Source: Diploptera punctata (Eukaryota > Arthropoda > Insecta > Blattodea > Blaberidae). Taken from it: a DNA stretch of 64,000 bases. The stretch is taken from positions 4,761,501-4,825,500 of the forward strand of contig JASPKZ010010272.1 of assembly GCA_030220185.1 (NCBI GenBank), read 5' to 3'. A model generated the notes under the pieces. That model searched no databases, was not told where the DNA came from, and saw nothing but the letters and a program-made list of their open reading frames with translations. Positions 11,743 through 24,860 of this stretch are shown here, one piece after another. A program made the position numbers and the translations under genes. Within the stretch, counting starts at the first letter, position 1; the number at the start of each line of letters is the position of its first letter.

Positions 11743-11939
11743 TTAAAAACTGTGATAAAAATAAAATCAGTATATATATCATTATATCTTTAGAAGCTCA
11801 CTAACCTTGATAATTTCAGTTTTCTAGCTTCATGAGAATGCAGGAAATTGAACAAATTCACAAAACAAAATAAATTTTGCATGTTTATTAATAAAAATCA
11901 TACAATACAATACAACATAAAATCATTAATTGCTTGCAT

Positions 11940-14064
11940 TTAAACACATGCCATCCTTTGATGAGTTTTAAGAAGAGTAAGCGTTACAAAACCTTTTTTA
12001 CAAACATAACATGTATATGGTCTTTGTCCTGTGTGATAGCGTCTATGAACAATAAGCGTACTTTGCTGTGTAAAACATTTTCCACATATTTCACACGTGT
12101 ATGGACGCTCGCCAGTATGGGTACGCACATGCATTTGAAGGCTCTGTCTCCTTGAGAAACACTTACCACAATCACCACATTCATATGGTTTTTCACCAGT
12201 GTGAGAACGTTTGTGAGAAGCTAAAGACTCTCTACTTGATACAGCCTTACCACAAATGTCACAAAGGTAAGTTTCTTTCTCACCGGTATGAGTTCTTACA
12301 TGCCTGTAAAATTCATATTTTTTTCGAAAACTTTGTTTGCAGTATTCACAAGTATGATGCTTTCTTGCTCTTCTTGCTTTTTTGTGAGCGGAAACATAAT
12401 GTTCATTTAATCTCGATTTTAAAAGGAAGGTGACTCCACAAAATTCACATTGAAATTTCTTTTCAGCACTATGAAGGTTTTCATGTTGTCTCAGATCACT
12501 GGCTGTATAATAACCTTTTCCACAAACATCACAATAATAACTGTACTCTTTTCGATGCCTTCGCATATGCACATCCAAATATTGTTTATTTACAACTTTA
12601 TATTCACAAATAGTACACTGATATTTTTTTTCAATTCCAAGATGAACTTTACGTTTATGTTGAACAATCTCAAACCGGCGTTTGAATTTTCTACCACATA
12701 TATCACAAGGATAAGGTCGATCATCTCGGTGCATAACCATGTGTCTTGTAAGATTATTTTTATTCTTGAACTCTTTTTTGCATATTATACATTGCTTTTT
12801 CTCATGTAATGCCATATGTCTTTGAAGAAGATGGGGTGTTTTACAATCCTTTTTGCATATTTTACATTGATGTATCTGAAGAACCTCTTGCTTATTTTCA
12901 ATAGACTGTATTTTGGATTTGGGAATTGCATATTTAAGGTTAATGATATTGTTTGATATACCCTGATTGCTGGCAATAGATGTATTGGTTTGTATCTGGG
13001 TACTATTTGAGAGTGAGGAAGCTAAGTACTGAAGATTAATGGGATTGTTTAATAAGCACTGATTACTATTATTTGATTCCATGTGAATGAGAAGAGGTTG
13101 CTGTGATTGATTGCCATTAATGGATGCACTAGTTTGTATTTGGTTATTGTCTGCAGGTTTGGGAGCTATTGATATGTACTGAAGACCAATGGGATTATCT
13201 GACATGCACTGACTGCTGTTATTGGGCATACAAGTATTTGGTTCCAAAATCAAAAGAGGCTGCTGTGACTGACTGCCATTATTGGGTGCATTAGATTGTA
13301 TTTGGGTACTATTAATGGATGTAGGAGGTATGTACTGAAGTGCTATTGGATTTTTTGATACACATTGAGCTGTGGTGTTGAGACTTTTTGATTCTATAAT
13401 CAGCAGTGACTGTTGTGACTGATTGCTACCAGTGAATGCATTAGATTGAATTTGAGTATTATTTGTAATTTTTGGAGCTATATATTGAAGATGAATAGGA
13501 CTTTTTGGTGTAGACTGATTGCCATTATTGAATTTGTTTGTTTGAAACAGAAGAGACTGCTGAGACTGATTGCTATTAGTAAGTATTTCATTACTATTAA
13601 TAGGTTTGGGAGCTATATACTGAAGGTTAACAGGACTGTTTGCTATAGGCTGACTGAGTTTGTTTCTTAGAATCTGATGAGGATCATTAGTATTATTATT
13701 ACTATTAGTAATAGTAAGTGCATTAGATTGTATTTGGGTACTATTCATGGATTTTGGAACTATATGAGGAAGATTTACAGAACTGCTTGATACAGCCTGA
13801 TTGCTTCTCTGAATTAAAAGAGATTGCTGCAGCTGACTGCTATTAGCCAGTGTATTTGATTGTATTTGGGTATTGTTTGTGGGTTTTGGAGCTATAAACT
13901 GAGGTTCTGTGAGATTGTTTGATACAGATTGGATATTGATATTAATTTTGTGAGTTTCCAGATGTTTTACAAGACATTGCTGCGTATTAAAGAATCTTCC
14001 ACATACACCGCAACTGAATAATGTACACCGAGGTTTGTTGCCAGTGTACAGCTGCAGCAAATAC
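11940..14064 (-). CDS. Zinc-finger 3'-terminal exon C (1+11 fingers with N/Q/S repeat insert)
   Basis: The block has about 707 codons behind acceptor TTTTTCAG (exon begins 14064, phase 2). One finger (CGVCGRFFNTQQCLVKH) lies near residue 18. Then come about 340 residues of Asn/Gln/Ser-rich sequence made of about eight degenerate repeats with the motifs LQYIAPK, TQIQSN and NQSQQSLL. Eleven more C2H2 fingers follow to the end, including CTICEYKVVNKQYL and terminal FTQQSTLIVHRRYH and FVTLTLLKTH. The candidate methionine is a TTG, so no real start lies in the block, which fits an internal or terminal exon. AATAAA sits at 11884-11889. The repeat region may be a disordered activation or aggregation-prone linker (inference). 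Exon D repeats its 5' half almost identically. Confidence 0.88.
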
Positions 14065-14389
14065 CTGAAAAATAAAGTAAAGTAATTCTTAGAAATCTTC
14101 CACTAAATATGAAAGACTGCCGCCTTTTTTTTTTTTGTCTTAATTCACCTCATGCCATAATCTATTATACGTTGTAAGGCAATTTTAAAGTTATGGCACT
14201 TTTGTGTCATCCAAAGCTCTTATACAGTTCAATGGTATATTTTGGAAATTAAAATACCAAAACAGAAAGTTCAATAAACACAAATCTATGAAAATTTAGT
14301 TGAATCTTTATTAAAGGAATAAAGTTACATTATTGTACAAGTAAAAAATCTAAAAAACCATTTCTTAAAACACTATTCATTAAATTCTG

Positions 14390-16511
14390 CTACACACAAG
14401 GCAATTTCTGATGTATTTTAAGAAGAGTCAATGTAACAAAGCCTTTATTACAAACGTGACACTTGTATGGTCTTTGGCCAGTGTGATAACGCTTATGAAT
14501 AATCAAAGAAGTCTGCTGTGTGAAAGATCTTCCACATTCATTGCAAGAGAATGGACGTTCCCCGGTATGAGTGCGCAAATGAATTTCGAGGCTCTGTCTC
14601 CTGGAAAAATGCTTGCCACAGTACCCACATTCATATGGTTTTTCTCCTGTATGGATTCGTTTGTGCGTCACTAATGATTTCTGGCTAACACCTTTACCAC
14701 AGATGTCACAGAGACAAGTTTCTCTTTGTCCCTTATGTTTAAGCAAGTGTTTGAAGTAATCTGATTTTCTGCTTATACTTTTACCACAAGTTTCACAGGT
14801 GTATACCTTCCGTTGGTATACAGATTTATTGTGAGCAGAGACATAATGATTATTTAAATGACTTTTCATCAAGAATGTCATGCTGCAAAGTTCACAATGA
14901 AAAGACTTTTCAACATCATGAAGATTTTTATGAACCTTAAGCTCATTTGAATTATAAAACCCCTTCCCGCAAACATCACAGAAGCAAGAATAATTTTTCG
15001 CATGTCTTCTGGTATGTATATCCAAAGCAGTTTTATTGGCAGTCTTATATTCGCATATAGTACACTGATATTTTTTTTCAATTCCAAGATGAACTTTACG
15101 TTTATGTTTAGCAATCTCAAACCGGTGTTTGAATTTTCTACTACATATATCACAAGGATAAGGTCGATCATCTCGGTGCATAGCCATGTGTCTTGTAAGA
15201 TTATATTTATTCTTGAACTCTTTTTTGCATATTATACATTGCTTTTTCTCATGTAATGCCATATGTCTTTGAAGAAGATGGGGTGTTTTACAATCCTTTT
15301 TGCATATTTTACATTGATGTATCTGAAGAACCTCTTGCTTATTTTCAATAGACTGTATTTTGGATTTGGGAATTGCATATTTAAGGTTAATGATATTGTT
15401 TGATATACCCTGATTGCTGGCAATAGATGTATTGGTTTGTATCTGGGTACTATTTGAGAGTGAGGAAGCTAAGTACTGAAGATTAATGGGATTGTTTAAT
15501 AAGCACTGATTACTATTATTTGATTCCATGTGAATGAGAAGAGGTTGCTGTGATTGATTGCCATTAATGGATGCACTAGTTTGTATTTGGTTATTGTCTG
15601 CAGGTTTGGGAGCTATTGATATGTACTGAAGACCAATGGGATTATCTGACATGCACTGACTGCTGTTATTGGGCATACAAGTATTTGGTTCCAAAATCAA
15701 AAGAGGCTGCTGTGACTGACTGCCATTATTGGGTGCATTAGATTGTATTTGGGTACTATTAATGGATGTAGGAAGTATGTACTGAAGTGCTATTGGATTT
15801 TTTGATACACATTGAGCTGTGGTGTTGAGACTTTTTGATTCTATAATCAGCAGTGACTGTTGTGACTGATTGCTACCAGTGAATGCATTAGATTGAATTT
15901 GAGTATTATTTGTAATTTTTGGAGCTATATATTGAAGATGAATAGGACTTTTTGGTGTAGACTGATTGCCATTATTGAATTTGTTTGTTTGAAACAGAAG
16001 AGACTGCTGAGACTGATTGCTATTAGTAAGTATTTCATTACTATTAATAGGTTTGGGAGCTATATACTGAAGGTTAACAGGACTGTTTGCTATAGGCTGA
16101 CTGAGTTTGTTTCTTAGAATCTGATGAGGATCATTAGTATTATTATTACTATTAGTAATAGTAAGTGCATTAGATTGTATTTGGGTACTATTCATGGATT
16201 TTGGAACTATATGAGGAAGATTTACAGAACTGCTTGATACAGCCTGATTGCTTCTCTGAATTAAAAGAGATTGCTGCAGCTGACTGCTATTAGCCAGTGT
16301 ATTTGATTGTATTTGGGTATTGTTTGTGGGTTTTGGAGCTATAAACTGAGGTTCTGTGAGATTGTTTGATACAGATTGGATATTGATATTAATTTTGTGA
16401 GTTTCCAGATGTTTTACAAGACATTGCTGCGTATTAAAGAATCTTCCACATACACCGCAACTGAATAATGTACGCCGAGGTTTGTTGCCAGTGTACAGCT
16501 GCAGCAAATAC
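14390..16511 (-). CDS. Zinc-finger 3'-terminal exon D, chimera of C (5' half) and E (3' half)
   Basis: The block has about 706 codons behind acceptor TTTTTCAG (exon begins 16511, phase 2). The first finger, the Asn/Gln/Ser repeat block and the next fingers are almost identical to exon C. From the fifth finger (after CTICEYK) the sequence switches to the exon E type (TANKTALDIHTRRHAKNYSCFC) and stays so to the stop. The switch maps to about 15049-15062. The 326 bp below it (to exon C) match the 324 bp above it (to exon E) almost base for base, including AATAAA at 14306-14311. This is the product expected from unequal exchange between C and E with a 2447-bp step. Twelve fingers. A false assembly duplication is less likely because the copy is chimeric rather than whole. 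Confidence 0.87.
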
Positions 16512-16834
16512 CTGAAAAATAAAGTAAAGTAATTCTTAGAAATCTTTCACTAAATATGAAAGACTGCCGCCTTTTTTTTTTGTCTTAATTCACCTCATGC
16601 CATAATCTATTATACGTTGTAAGGCAATTTTAAAGTTATGGCACTTTTGTGTCATCCAAAGCTCTTATACAGTTCAATGGTATATTTTGGAAATTAAAAT
16701 ACCAAAACAGAAAGTTCAATAAACACAAATCTATGAAAATTTAGTTGAATCTTTATTAAAGGAATAAAGTTACATTATTGTACAAGTAAAAAATCTAGAA
16801 AACCATTTCTTAAAACACTATTCATTAAATTCTG

Positions 16835-17897
16835 CTACACACAAGGCAATTTCTGATGCGTTTTAAGAAGAGTCAATGTAACAAAGCCTTTATTACAAAC
16901 GTGACACTTGTATGGTCTTTGGCCAGTGTGATAACGCTTATGAATAATCAAAGAAGTCTGCTGTGTGAAAGATCTTCCACATTCATTGCAAGAGAATGGA
17001 CGTTCCCCGGTATGAGTGCGCAAATGCATTTCGAGGCTCTGTCTCCTGGAAAAATGCTTGCCACAGTACCCACATTCATATGGTTTTTCTCCTGTATGGA
17101 TTCGTTTGTGCGTCACTAATGATTTCTGGCTAACACCTTTACCACAGATGTCACAGAGATAAGTTTCTCTTTGTCCCTTATGTTTAAGCAAGTGTTTGAA
17201 GTAATCTGATTTTCTGCTTATACTTTTACCACAAGTTTCACAGGTGTATACCTTCCGTTGGTATACAGATTTATTGTGAGCAGAGACATAATGATTATTT
17301 AAATGACTTTTCATCAAGAATGTCATGCTGCAAAGTTCACAATGAAAAGACTTTTCAACATCATGAAGATTTTTATGAACCTTAAGCTCATTTGAATTAT
17401 AAAACCCCTTCCCGCAAACATCACAGAAGCAAGAATAATTTTTCGCATGTCTTCTGGTATGTATATCCAAAGCAGTTTTATTGGCAGTCTTATAATCACA
17501 TATAGCACATTCATATTTCTTTTCAATACCAACATGAATCCGTTGTTTGTGATTAGTAACACAATTTTGACGTTTAAACTTTCTTCCGCAAATGTCACAT
17601 GAGAATGGGCGGTCAGTAGAGTGCGAAATCAGATGCCTTTTTAAATAATCCTGTGTTCTGAATTCTTTCTTGCACACTGGGCAGTGTTTTATCTCATGTA
17701 CAACTCTGTGCCTAAGAAACATTTTATAACTTTTACATACTTTGTTGCATATGTTGCACATGTGATTGTATTCCATCATACCATGGCTTTTCTCATGAGC
17801 GGCAAAATCTTCTTGTTTGGTAAACAATATTCCACAAATATTACATCTGTATGTAAGGGATGGGTATAGATCAGCTGTGTACATCATCACTGTAGAT
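16835..17897 (-). CDS. Zinc-finger 3'-terminal exon E (12 C2H2 fingers)
   Basis: The block has about 353 codons behind acceptor GTTTTCTTTCAG (exon begins 17897 with A, phase 2). It is the only exon whose first base is not G. Twelve C2H2 fingers run from CNICGILFTKQEDF to the terminal FTQQTSLIIHKRYH and FVTLTLLKTH. It lacks the Asn/Gln/Ser repeat insert of C and D, although its finger order matches theirs. From finger 5 onward it is nearly identical to exon D. AATAAA lies in the duplicated downstream spacer around 16752. It is the most upstream member of the C-D-E cluster, followed on its 5' side by about 18 kb without a finger exon. Confidence 0.88.
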
Positions 17898-20700
17898 CTG
17901 AAAGAAAACAGAATAAAGAAAGGACTTAGATTAAATGTTCTCTAAAAAAGTAAATTCTTGATGTTACTCTTTCAGATATGTATCACATGTCAATATATTG
18001 ATTGTTTTGTTCACAATTCTAAAAAGAATTTTCATTCCAAATGTGTGCAGCTGAATATGTACAAGAAATATTATTTGCTACCTTTAAATTTCCTAAGATA
18101 ATATATACTTTTACTCCATGAAGCATATAATAGGATCAATAGCAGTGTTTGTCCTGAAACCACCCAACATCTTATAACACCAATTATATTTAAACTTCAT
18201 CAAGTTAGGGCATCCACACATTATATAACTTGACTGGTAAGCATGTATAATTTCTAGGTTATAAAGCAGCTGCAATTACATGTCATGTTCTCGTGAAATA
18301 AATTTGATATTAACGAGAATATAATTTCTTAGTGAATGATAATTCTGCAGTAAAAAGCCAAAACATATATGTAGGCTACTTAAGTCATTAATAAGAATAT
18401 ATTATGTTCTGGCTGTCGCCATAGAAAAATTACAGTTAATCAAAGTTCAAAAGCCATCATACATTATTTACTGTTGTAATAATTTAATCTAATAATCAAT
18501 TTATCTATCAAAAGAAAATACTGATGTTTTATATTAAATATGACATTTGCATTAAAGCACAAATTAATATTTAAGAGAAAATTTTTTTGCCTAAACTGGG
18601 AAAATTTTCTCTTAAATATTAATTTCCCCTTTAAAGTAAATTACAAATTTAACATAATAACATAGAAAATATAAGCTTTACTAGCTAAAAATATACTGTT
18701 AAAAAAGAATAATAAAGATCGAAAAGTGATATTGTTGGAAAGAAACTTATTAACTTAAATTTAAAATAATTTAACTATAAAGTAATTTATAATTTTGAAG
18801 TTTTATTTATTTATTATGATTAGAAGATCATGGAAACAAATAATTATTAACCAAACAATAAACAACTAATTTAATAAAATTAGTAATGAAGTTTTTTTTT
18901 TTGTGGTTTGTTAGGCAGTATTCAAGTTAACTGAATCTAGATTGTTATATTACTACTTCTGGGGATTGAAACTAAATAAAAAAATAAAGATATTTCAATT
19001 AGTTCTTAGTACAAACAAGCACATATTCCGAAGTAAAGGAATGAGGAAGAACTGGGGTAGCTAGCTTTCTGCTCTGGTTGACTTTACTTTCATTAAAGTT
19101 CTCAATACTCAGTTTAAGGGAGAGACTGCAAAAAAGATTATTGTCTAAACTAGATTAGAAAAATTGGAGTGCTTAGGGACTTATTTAATGCCCTTTTCCA
19201 TCAACAGTGTTTTTTGGAGATTTTCTTCAAGCTGTGGATTTAAGATTGTTGTTGTTTGGTAGCACATGTCTGCTCATGCAAAGAATGACCATCATTTGTC
19301 CTTATTCAGCCTGCCTCACTTTATTCCAATCTCCGTTGAGGTTCTTTTCTGGATCTTAGGTTGAGGTGACAAGGAATTTAAAAGCTCAGGGATTTTCTTA
19401 TTAGGTTGTAATTTACGTTTAGATCGTTATGGGAAGAAAGCTTATGTCTCTCTGCATATGTGTGCTGTTTTTCTTGGTTATGTGAATTCATGTAATTTTG
19501 AGACTACTGTGATGGGAGGGCTGTTCTGTAAGAGTTCTGTTAATAGTTGTCTTTGTGATTTTATTTAGTGTTTCTTTCTAATGTTTGCTGTTTCATATGA
19601 GAGTATGTTAGGGTATCGACATGGCAGATGATATATTGATCTTAGGACTTTCCTTTTTTTCATTTAAGTTATTTTCAGTTGATAGTTTGACATATTGATG
19701 AGCATTGGAGATGCATATAGTATAATTAGTCTTACTATTGAAGCTCAAATTCAAAATTAAACGAGGGACTAAAAACCAACATAAACTTAAATTTGAAGAG
19801 AAAATTTTTCTCTTCAAATTTAATTTATCTTTCAATGAGAAGTGTTAAATTAATAATATAAACATCAATATAAACTTATCCATCTTCAAACATTCACTCA
19901 ATTATTTTTAAATATAACCACAATTCATAAAGAGTGCACAATCTTATAAATTGTATATTCTAATGTACAGTACCATATTTCATAGAATAAACATTTTTGA
20001 ATGTAGCACAATGTCAATAATATGTACAACTGCATTAGCATGGGGCATGGCTTCTTGGAGACAGGATAAGTATCAGCCAGAAAAATTATTCATACAGAAA
20101 TTGAAGCTCAAATTCAAAATGAAACGAGGGACCATAAACCAATATAAACTTATCTGTTATCAAACATTCACTCAATTACTTATAAATATAACCACAATTC
20201 ATAAACGGTGCACAAACTTATAAAATAAATGTGGATCAATTTCATACAATAATTTAAACATCTTCAACATTTAAAAATATGTAGATGGGTTTAAACTAAA
20301 ATTGCCAAATAGTTGCTCAGAACAAGGTGGTAACCCCATTTTATTTTATTTTTTTCTAGTTGAATTTTACATTGAAAAAAAGTTGTTAATGATCCATAAG
20401 ATTTTTTTCAACTTTGGAAAACAAATTAAAGTTTCATCCCTGTTCTGAGTAGTTATTCAATAATGCTAGTTTGTAGCTCACATACCTTTCCTGAAATATT
20501 TGTGGAAAACAGTATATTTAATATCAATCAGCTTAGATTTGAGATGTACATAAAAATCTATCTTAAAAGAAAGCTAACTATTATTTTGAAAATAAAAATT
20601 AACACCTTAACATTCTTTTCAAAATAACTGTCATTGTGAATGTTAAAATTTGTATTAAAAACATAGAAAGCTATTTTATCAGATAATAAAAAATTGTCTG
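17898..20700. other. Gene-free AT-rich stretch (intron or spacer)
   Basis: No finger exon or conserved ORF. Contains inverted pieces of SINE tail (AAGAGAAAATTTT at 18573 and its mirror at 18604; also 19795-19835) and a direct repeat of GCTCAAATTCAAAAT (19742 and 20106). Confidence 0.6.
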
Positions 20701-21040
20701 TATAATTCTTACCTCATATCGTTGTTTCTGTTAGACATGTTTCAAGGTTTGTTAGCCTCATCTTCAGTAGTTACAGACTGGTTTTTCCCAATTTTCGGCC
20801 CTGGATCTCGACTTCTGCTCTCTCTATGTGTGATATAAAGAACTTGCTAATTAGGTTCCTTTCCCCATAAATTTCAAAATTCATAATTCTCTCCTTGTTC
20901 TTCAGTATGTAGATTTTTTCCCATATGGCGAGTTAGTTTGTGTATTCTGTTTTAATAATTTTGTGTTTAAATTTATTATTTTGTTTTTATTAAGTAAGAC
21001 CTCATTAATATTACTTCAAATTGTATTTTTAAATTTTATC
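20700..21040 (-). mobile_element. Penelope-like tail fragment with terminal motif
   Basis: Minus strand reads LAIWEKIYILKN, ERIMNFEIYGERN in frame-shifted pieces, then the hammerhead-like core and ATATGAGGTAAGAA. The other end (AAGACCTCATTAATATTACTTC) is the outer terminus seen in sibling copies. Confidence 0.5.
20722..20782 (-). ncRNA. Candidate hammerhead ribozyme in a Penelope-like fragment
   Basis: On the minus strand: CTGAAGA, AGG/CCT stem II with a long loop, TTGAAACATGTC, then TAACAGA. TCTGT before the core can pair with ACAGA after it across an internal loop, giving a plausible stem I. Ends at the GAGGTAAGAA boundary motif of this repeat family. Confidence 0.45.
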
Positions 21041-22630
21041 AGATAGTGGTCAATCTCTTGTCCAGAGACCAAATTTCATGCTTTGGGATCCTTGTTTTAA
21101 TGATCATAAACTATATTCTTAATGAAAATTTAGCTAAGTCTAAAATGATGATAGTATTTTATGCACACATTTGTAAGTGTTAATATTCATATTTTACCTA
21201 GTTTTCAGTGAAATTCTTGTATTTTCATAGCATTTAACACGATACCTTCCACAGTACATTAAGCACAATTCACATAATTATATAGACTATTTAACTCATG
21301 CCCCAAATGGGAGTCAATGACCAATCACATTTCAATGATTTACAACCAATCACAATCGAGTTTCACCTAGAATTTGCCAAGTTAAGTTTATCATAATAAA
21401 GAAAGCACCTCCTTTTTAACATTCTGAATATGTCATAGCATTATTTTGCAGTGACTGACTCTAATAAATACAGCTACCAAATTGTATATATAGTGCATGA
21501 ATGTCAACACGTAGCGCATGTGGTAGTTAATATAAAAACATTTGTTGCAATTGATTATACCACCAAAAAAAGAAACCACTGTTTGCACTTTCTTAAATAT
21601 ATTTTTTCTCAGGTAATAACATTCCAGAAAACTATAATTGTCATATTTACATCATAGGATATCAGAAATGAATTAATATACAATTTGATGTTTCATTTTT
21701 TCTCCACTAGAGTGCATTCTTATAATATTGCATTCCTCTGGCAATAAATAATATGATCTGGTTGCAGTGATGAACAAAAGAAGCAAATGAAGCGTACCAA
21801 TTGTTTCTCATTTGTTTTCAAACATCGACGTTTACATTAAATATATAAATATTTTAAAATAACTATATTTAAATAATGATTTGTGAGTAAACAGCTTAAT
21901 TTTATTCGTTAAATAGTCCTAACAAATGCCACTCTTGATTTCCAAATTCTCTAGATAAATTGGAAAACACTCGTGGCATTACTTATGATAATTCTTCTTT
22001 AATGGCATTTTATAACCTTTAGGGGACCAAGTAACTTAGGTGGCATCTGACTACCTGCTGGATGATCTACACATGTCCAGGCTGGCTGTGGACTACTCAA
22101 TGTCATATAAAATGAGTACTGGGAGCTTGAGGTAAAAGTCGGCTGAAGCATAGACCTTGTTCTTTGATCTCTGTATCTGGGCCTTCATGACTTGTTAATG
22201 GAGTAATTTTACTTTAGATCTAGTAGACAATGCATTTATGTTGTGTTTTCTATAGAAAATCGCTGATTTAATCTTAATGCTATCATTAAATGATTATGAT
22301 GAAAAGGATGCTGGTAATTAAATTCCAATGCAGTAACTTTCTTGATGAGTGAGAAAAAGCATAGAAAACCTCGTCAAGTTGGTCAGCTCCCAGGATTTGT
22401 ACCTGGAAACACGAATATGAGTCTGAAATGCTATTGTCTGAGCTAATTTGTTCAGTACCCTACAGGAGTTCTTGTAAATTATGAGATTACTTATAAATAG
22501 AACTAAATATAGTAATTATAGTTTTTTATTAATATGATAGTTTGTCATTAACAAGAGAAAAGTTACTGATCACAGTATTTCTTTAATTACTATTTTAGCC
22601 ATCTTTTATTGGTAACTGTATACCTAAAGT

Positions 22631-22725
22631 AAATATACTGGTATGCAATTTCAAGTATTCGCGAATAAAAAGATCACAAATCTTAATGTGAGTTCTTGAA
22701 CATTGCATACCAGTATATTATTTTA
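22631..22725. mobile_element. Small MITE with TATACTGGTATGCAAT inverted ends
   Basis: AATATACTGGTATGCAAT at about 22634 and its complement near 22704-22722, about 90 bp overall. TA at both ends would suit a mariner-type MITE, but this is only a size and end-sequence argument. Confidence 0.5.
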
Positions 22726-23189
22726 AGAGAGGAGAAGTTAGCTGTATAGCAAGCATTGATAACAATAGGGAAGACAAAAGTATGGCCCTATTTGCTAAAT
22801 TTGTAATTGCTGCACATATTTTCATTAATCATACACCCAAATATACTCTTTACTCATGACTATAATCTGTCCATGATGTGTAGAGAAATATGTCAGCTTT
22901 CTGATTAGACATCTTTTTCAAAGCTCAAGAGCAAAATGAGTAATGTTGCGTGATCTGTTCTTCCTCCTGCATTTCCTTCTGTGGTCTCATTGGCCGCACA
23001 TTTTTGCCCACCCATGCATAGATGGCTTATTTCAAACAGCTTCTCTACAGATTCTAAGGCAGACTATAGGCTGCAGATTTTGATTATGATTCCCATTAAA
23101 CTTGATGAGATGTCAACAGATAATTAACATAATTCTCGTTGTTTGGAATAGTAAGCAGAATTTCATTATGCATATTTATAATAATTGGT

Positions 23190-24580
23190 ACTAAGATATA
23201 TGAAAAGAGACTAAGCACTGGGAATAGATGAAGTAATAGCAGACATGAGCAAAGCAATAGCACCAGAAGGAATGCATAGGTTACATGGGATAATTGTGGA
23301 ATGTGGACAAAAAAAAAGCAAAGATGCCCAAAGATTGGAAGAAGGGGATAATAAAATCAATATATAAGAAATTAACTATAGGGAGATTATGCTAGCATGT
23401 CATTATACCATGAATGAATGGTAAAAAGGAAGATACAAGGAATATAGGATGAAATGAGAGAAGAGCAATTTGGTTTTACAAGTGGAAGATGAACTGATCC
23501 AATATTCATATTGATATGAACGATTGAAAAAAAGTTGGAATTTGGTTTGGAGACATTTATAGTTTTCCTAGCCATTAAGATAACATATGATGGTATTGAA
23601 AGAGATTAATTTGGATGTCTTTAAAAAAGAAAGAAATATTAAATAAAATAATTAAAAGTTTAAAGAATTTATATGAAGGAAACATCAAATATATCAGGAC
23701 AATTTACAACAGAGAGACTGGTAGTGGTCACTGTGGTTACTTAATATAGTGGTGGATGAGGACATTAACAATTACAAAAAAAGGAAGAAATACTGAACTT
23801 GTTAGTATATGCAGCCGATATTGCAGTTTGAGGAGACAATGAACAAGAAGCAGTGAGAAAAAAAAAAGAAAGAAAAAATCAATTATAAGTGACTGGAATT
23901 GAAGAAGTCAATACTGGAGAAAAATTTTGAAAAAAAAAAAGTGTAACTATGAAAATTAGCAAGCAGTTCTCAACAATAAAGGAAATTAACTTGATGGTCA
24001 TGTAATAAAAGAGTTTGGACATTTAGGAAGTATAATCAGACGGAATGTATCAAATGGAAATTATTGGTATAAAGCAAAGAACCTTGGAGACTGATAATGA
24101 TGACCAGATGGTGTTCGGGGACCGTTTGGGCCTTCAAGTTTCCTGACATTTATCTTACAGGTGAGGAAAAACCCCGAAAAAACCTCACCCAGGAAACTTA
24201 CTCTTAAAACAATAGAAGGCAAGAAAAATTCCCAATCTGCCCAAAGTGTAATATAAAAGCTCAGCAATTGATTTCTGGAATCAACCTGCAGAATTACCTC
24301 AAAACAATAACCTCATGGACATAGTTTAGAAGAACCTAGAATAAATAACGACAGTTATGCGATAGAAACATGGTTATTAACAAAGAAAGATAATAGTAGA
24401 ATGTAAGCAACAGAGATGAATATTTAGAGAAGCCTCAGAGGGAAGTTCAGACGAGATAGAATTAGAAATACAGAAATCACAGAACAGCTTGGCATTAGAC
24501 CATTACAGAAATATATTGAACAAACAGGTTACAATGGTCAACACACATTAAGTGAACAGGCTTAAAGAGACTACAAAGAA
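23190..24580 (+). pseudogene. Degenerate non-LTR reverse transcriptase
   Basis: Broken frames give GIDEVIADMSKA-like, EEQFGFTSGR, LETFIVFLAIK, YEGNIKYIRTIYN, LLVYAADIAV (the YADD region, here damaged) and KISRQSSTIKEIN, in the order of an ORF2 reverse transcriptase. The C-terminal REASEGSSDEIELEIQK part follows. A short repeat with GGTGAGGAAAAACCCCG (about 24095-24270) interrupts it. Confidence 0.65.
24085..24280. repeat. Short interspersed element inside the LINE pseudogene
   Basis: ACCGTTTGGGCCTTCAAGTT and AGGTGAGGAAAAACCCCG differ from the flanking LINE text and recall the CGGGGTTTCTCC class seen at 11.1 kb in opposite orientation. Boundaries approximate. Confidence 0.4.
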
Positions 24581-24591
24581 AACACCAATAA

Positions 24592-24604
24592 TAATAATAA
24601 TAGA
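24592..24604. repeat. ATA/ATAAT microsatellite
   Basis: Short run of ATAATAATAATA. Confidence 0.6.
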
Positions 24605-24639
24605 AAGGAGCACTCAGAAGAGGATTAGTTTTGAAAGTT

Positions 24640-24860
24640 TTATGTTCTTTTTCACTGATCACTTGTATTCCAGTATTCACTAATTGATTTTGTTCTGTTT
24701 TTACGCTCTGTGATATGATAAAGTTTACATTTATCACTGCATAGTGTGCATTTGCAGTCTTCGATTGGCTGATGGAATGTTTTATTTTCACAGATTTTAT
24801 GATGAAAGCCATGTATCGCTAGTCTAGTTACAATGTCTTTGTTTCTGACATTCTCTTGTT
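24640..24860 (-). pseudogene. Cys-rich coding remnant, probably TE-derived
   Basis: A continuous minus-strand frame reads DIVTRLAIHGFHHKICE and then EDCKCTLCSDKCKLYH, followed by a basic tail. The C-x-C-x2-C-x3-C-x3-H pattern is too ordered for random AT-rich DNA. It abuts the LINE pseudogene. Family not recognised. Confidence 0.4.

Noticed and set aside
14390..16511. Exon D as an assembly (haplotig) duplication
   Set aside because: A false duplicate should copy C or E whole; D switches from one to the other within a finger, which fits recombination better. Not fully excluded without reads.
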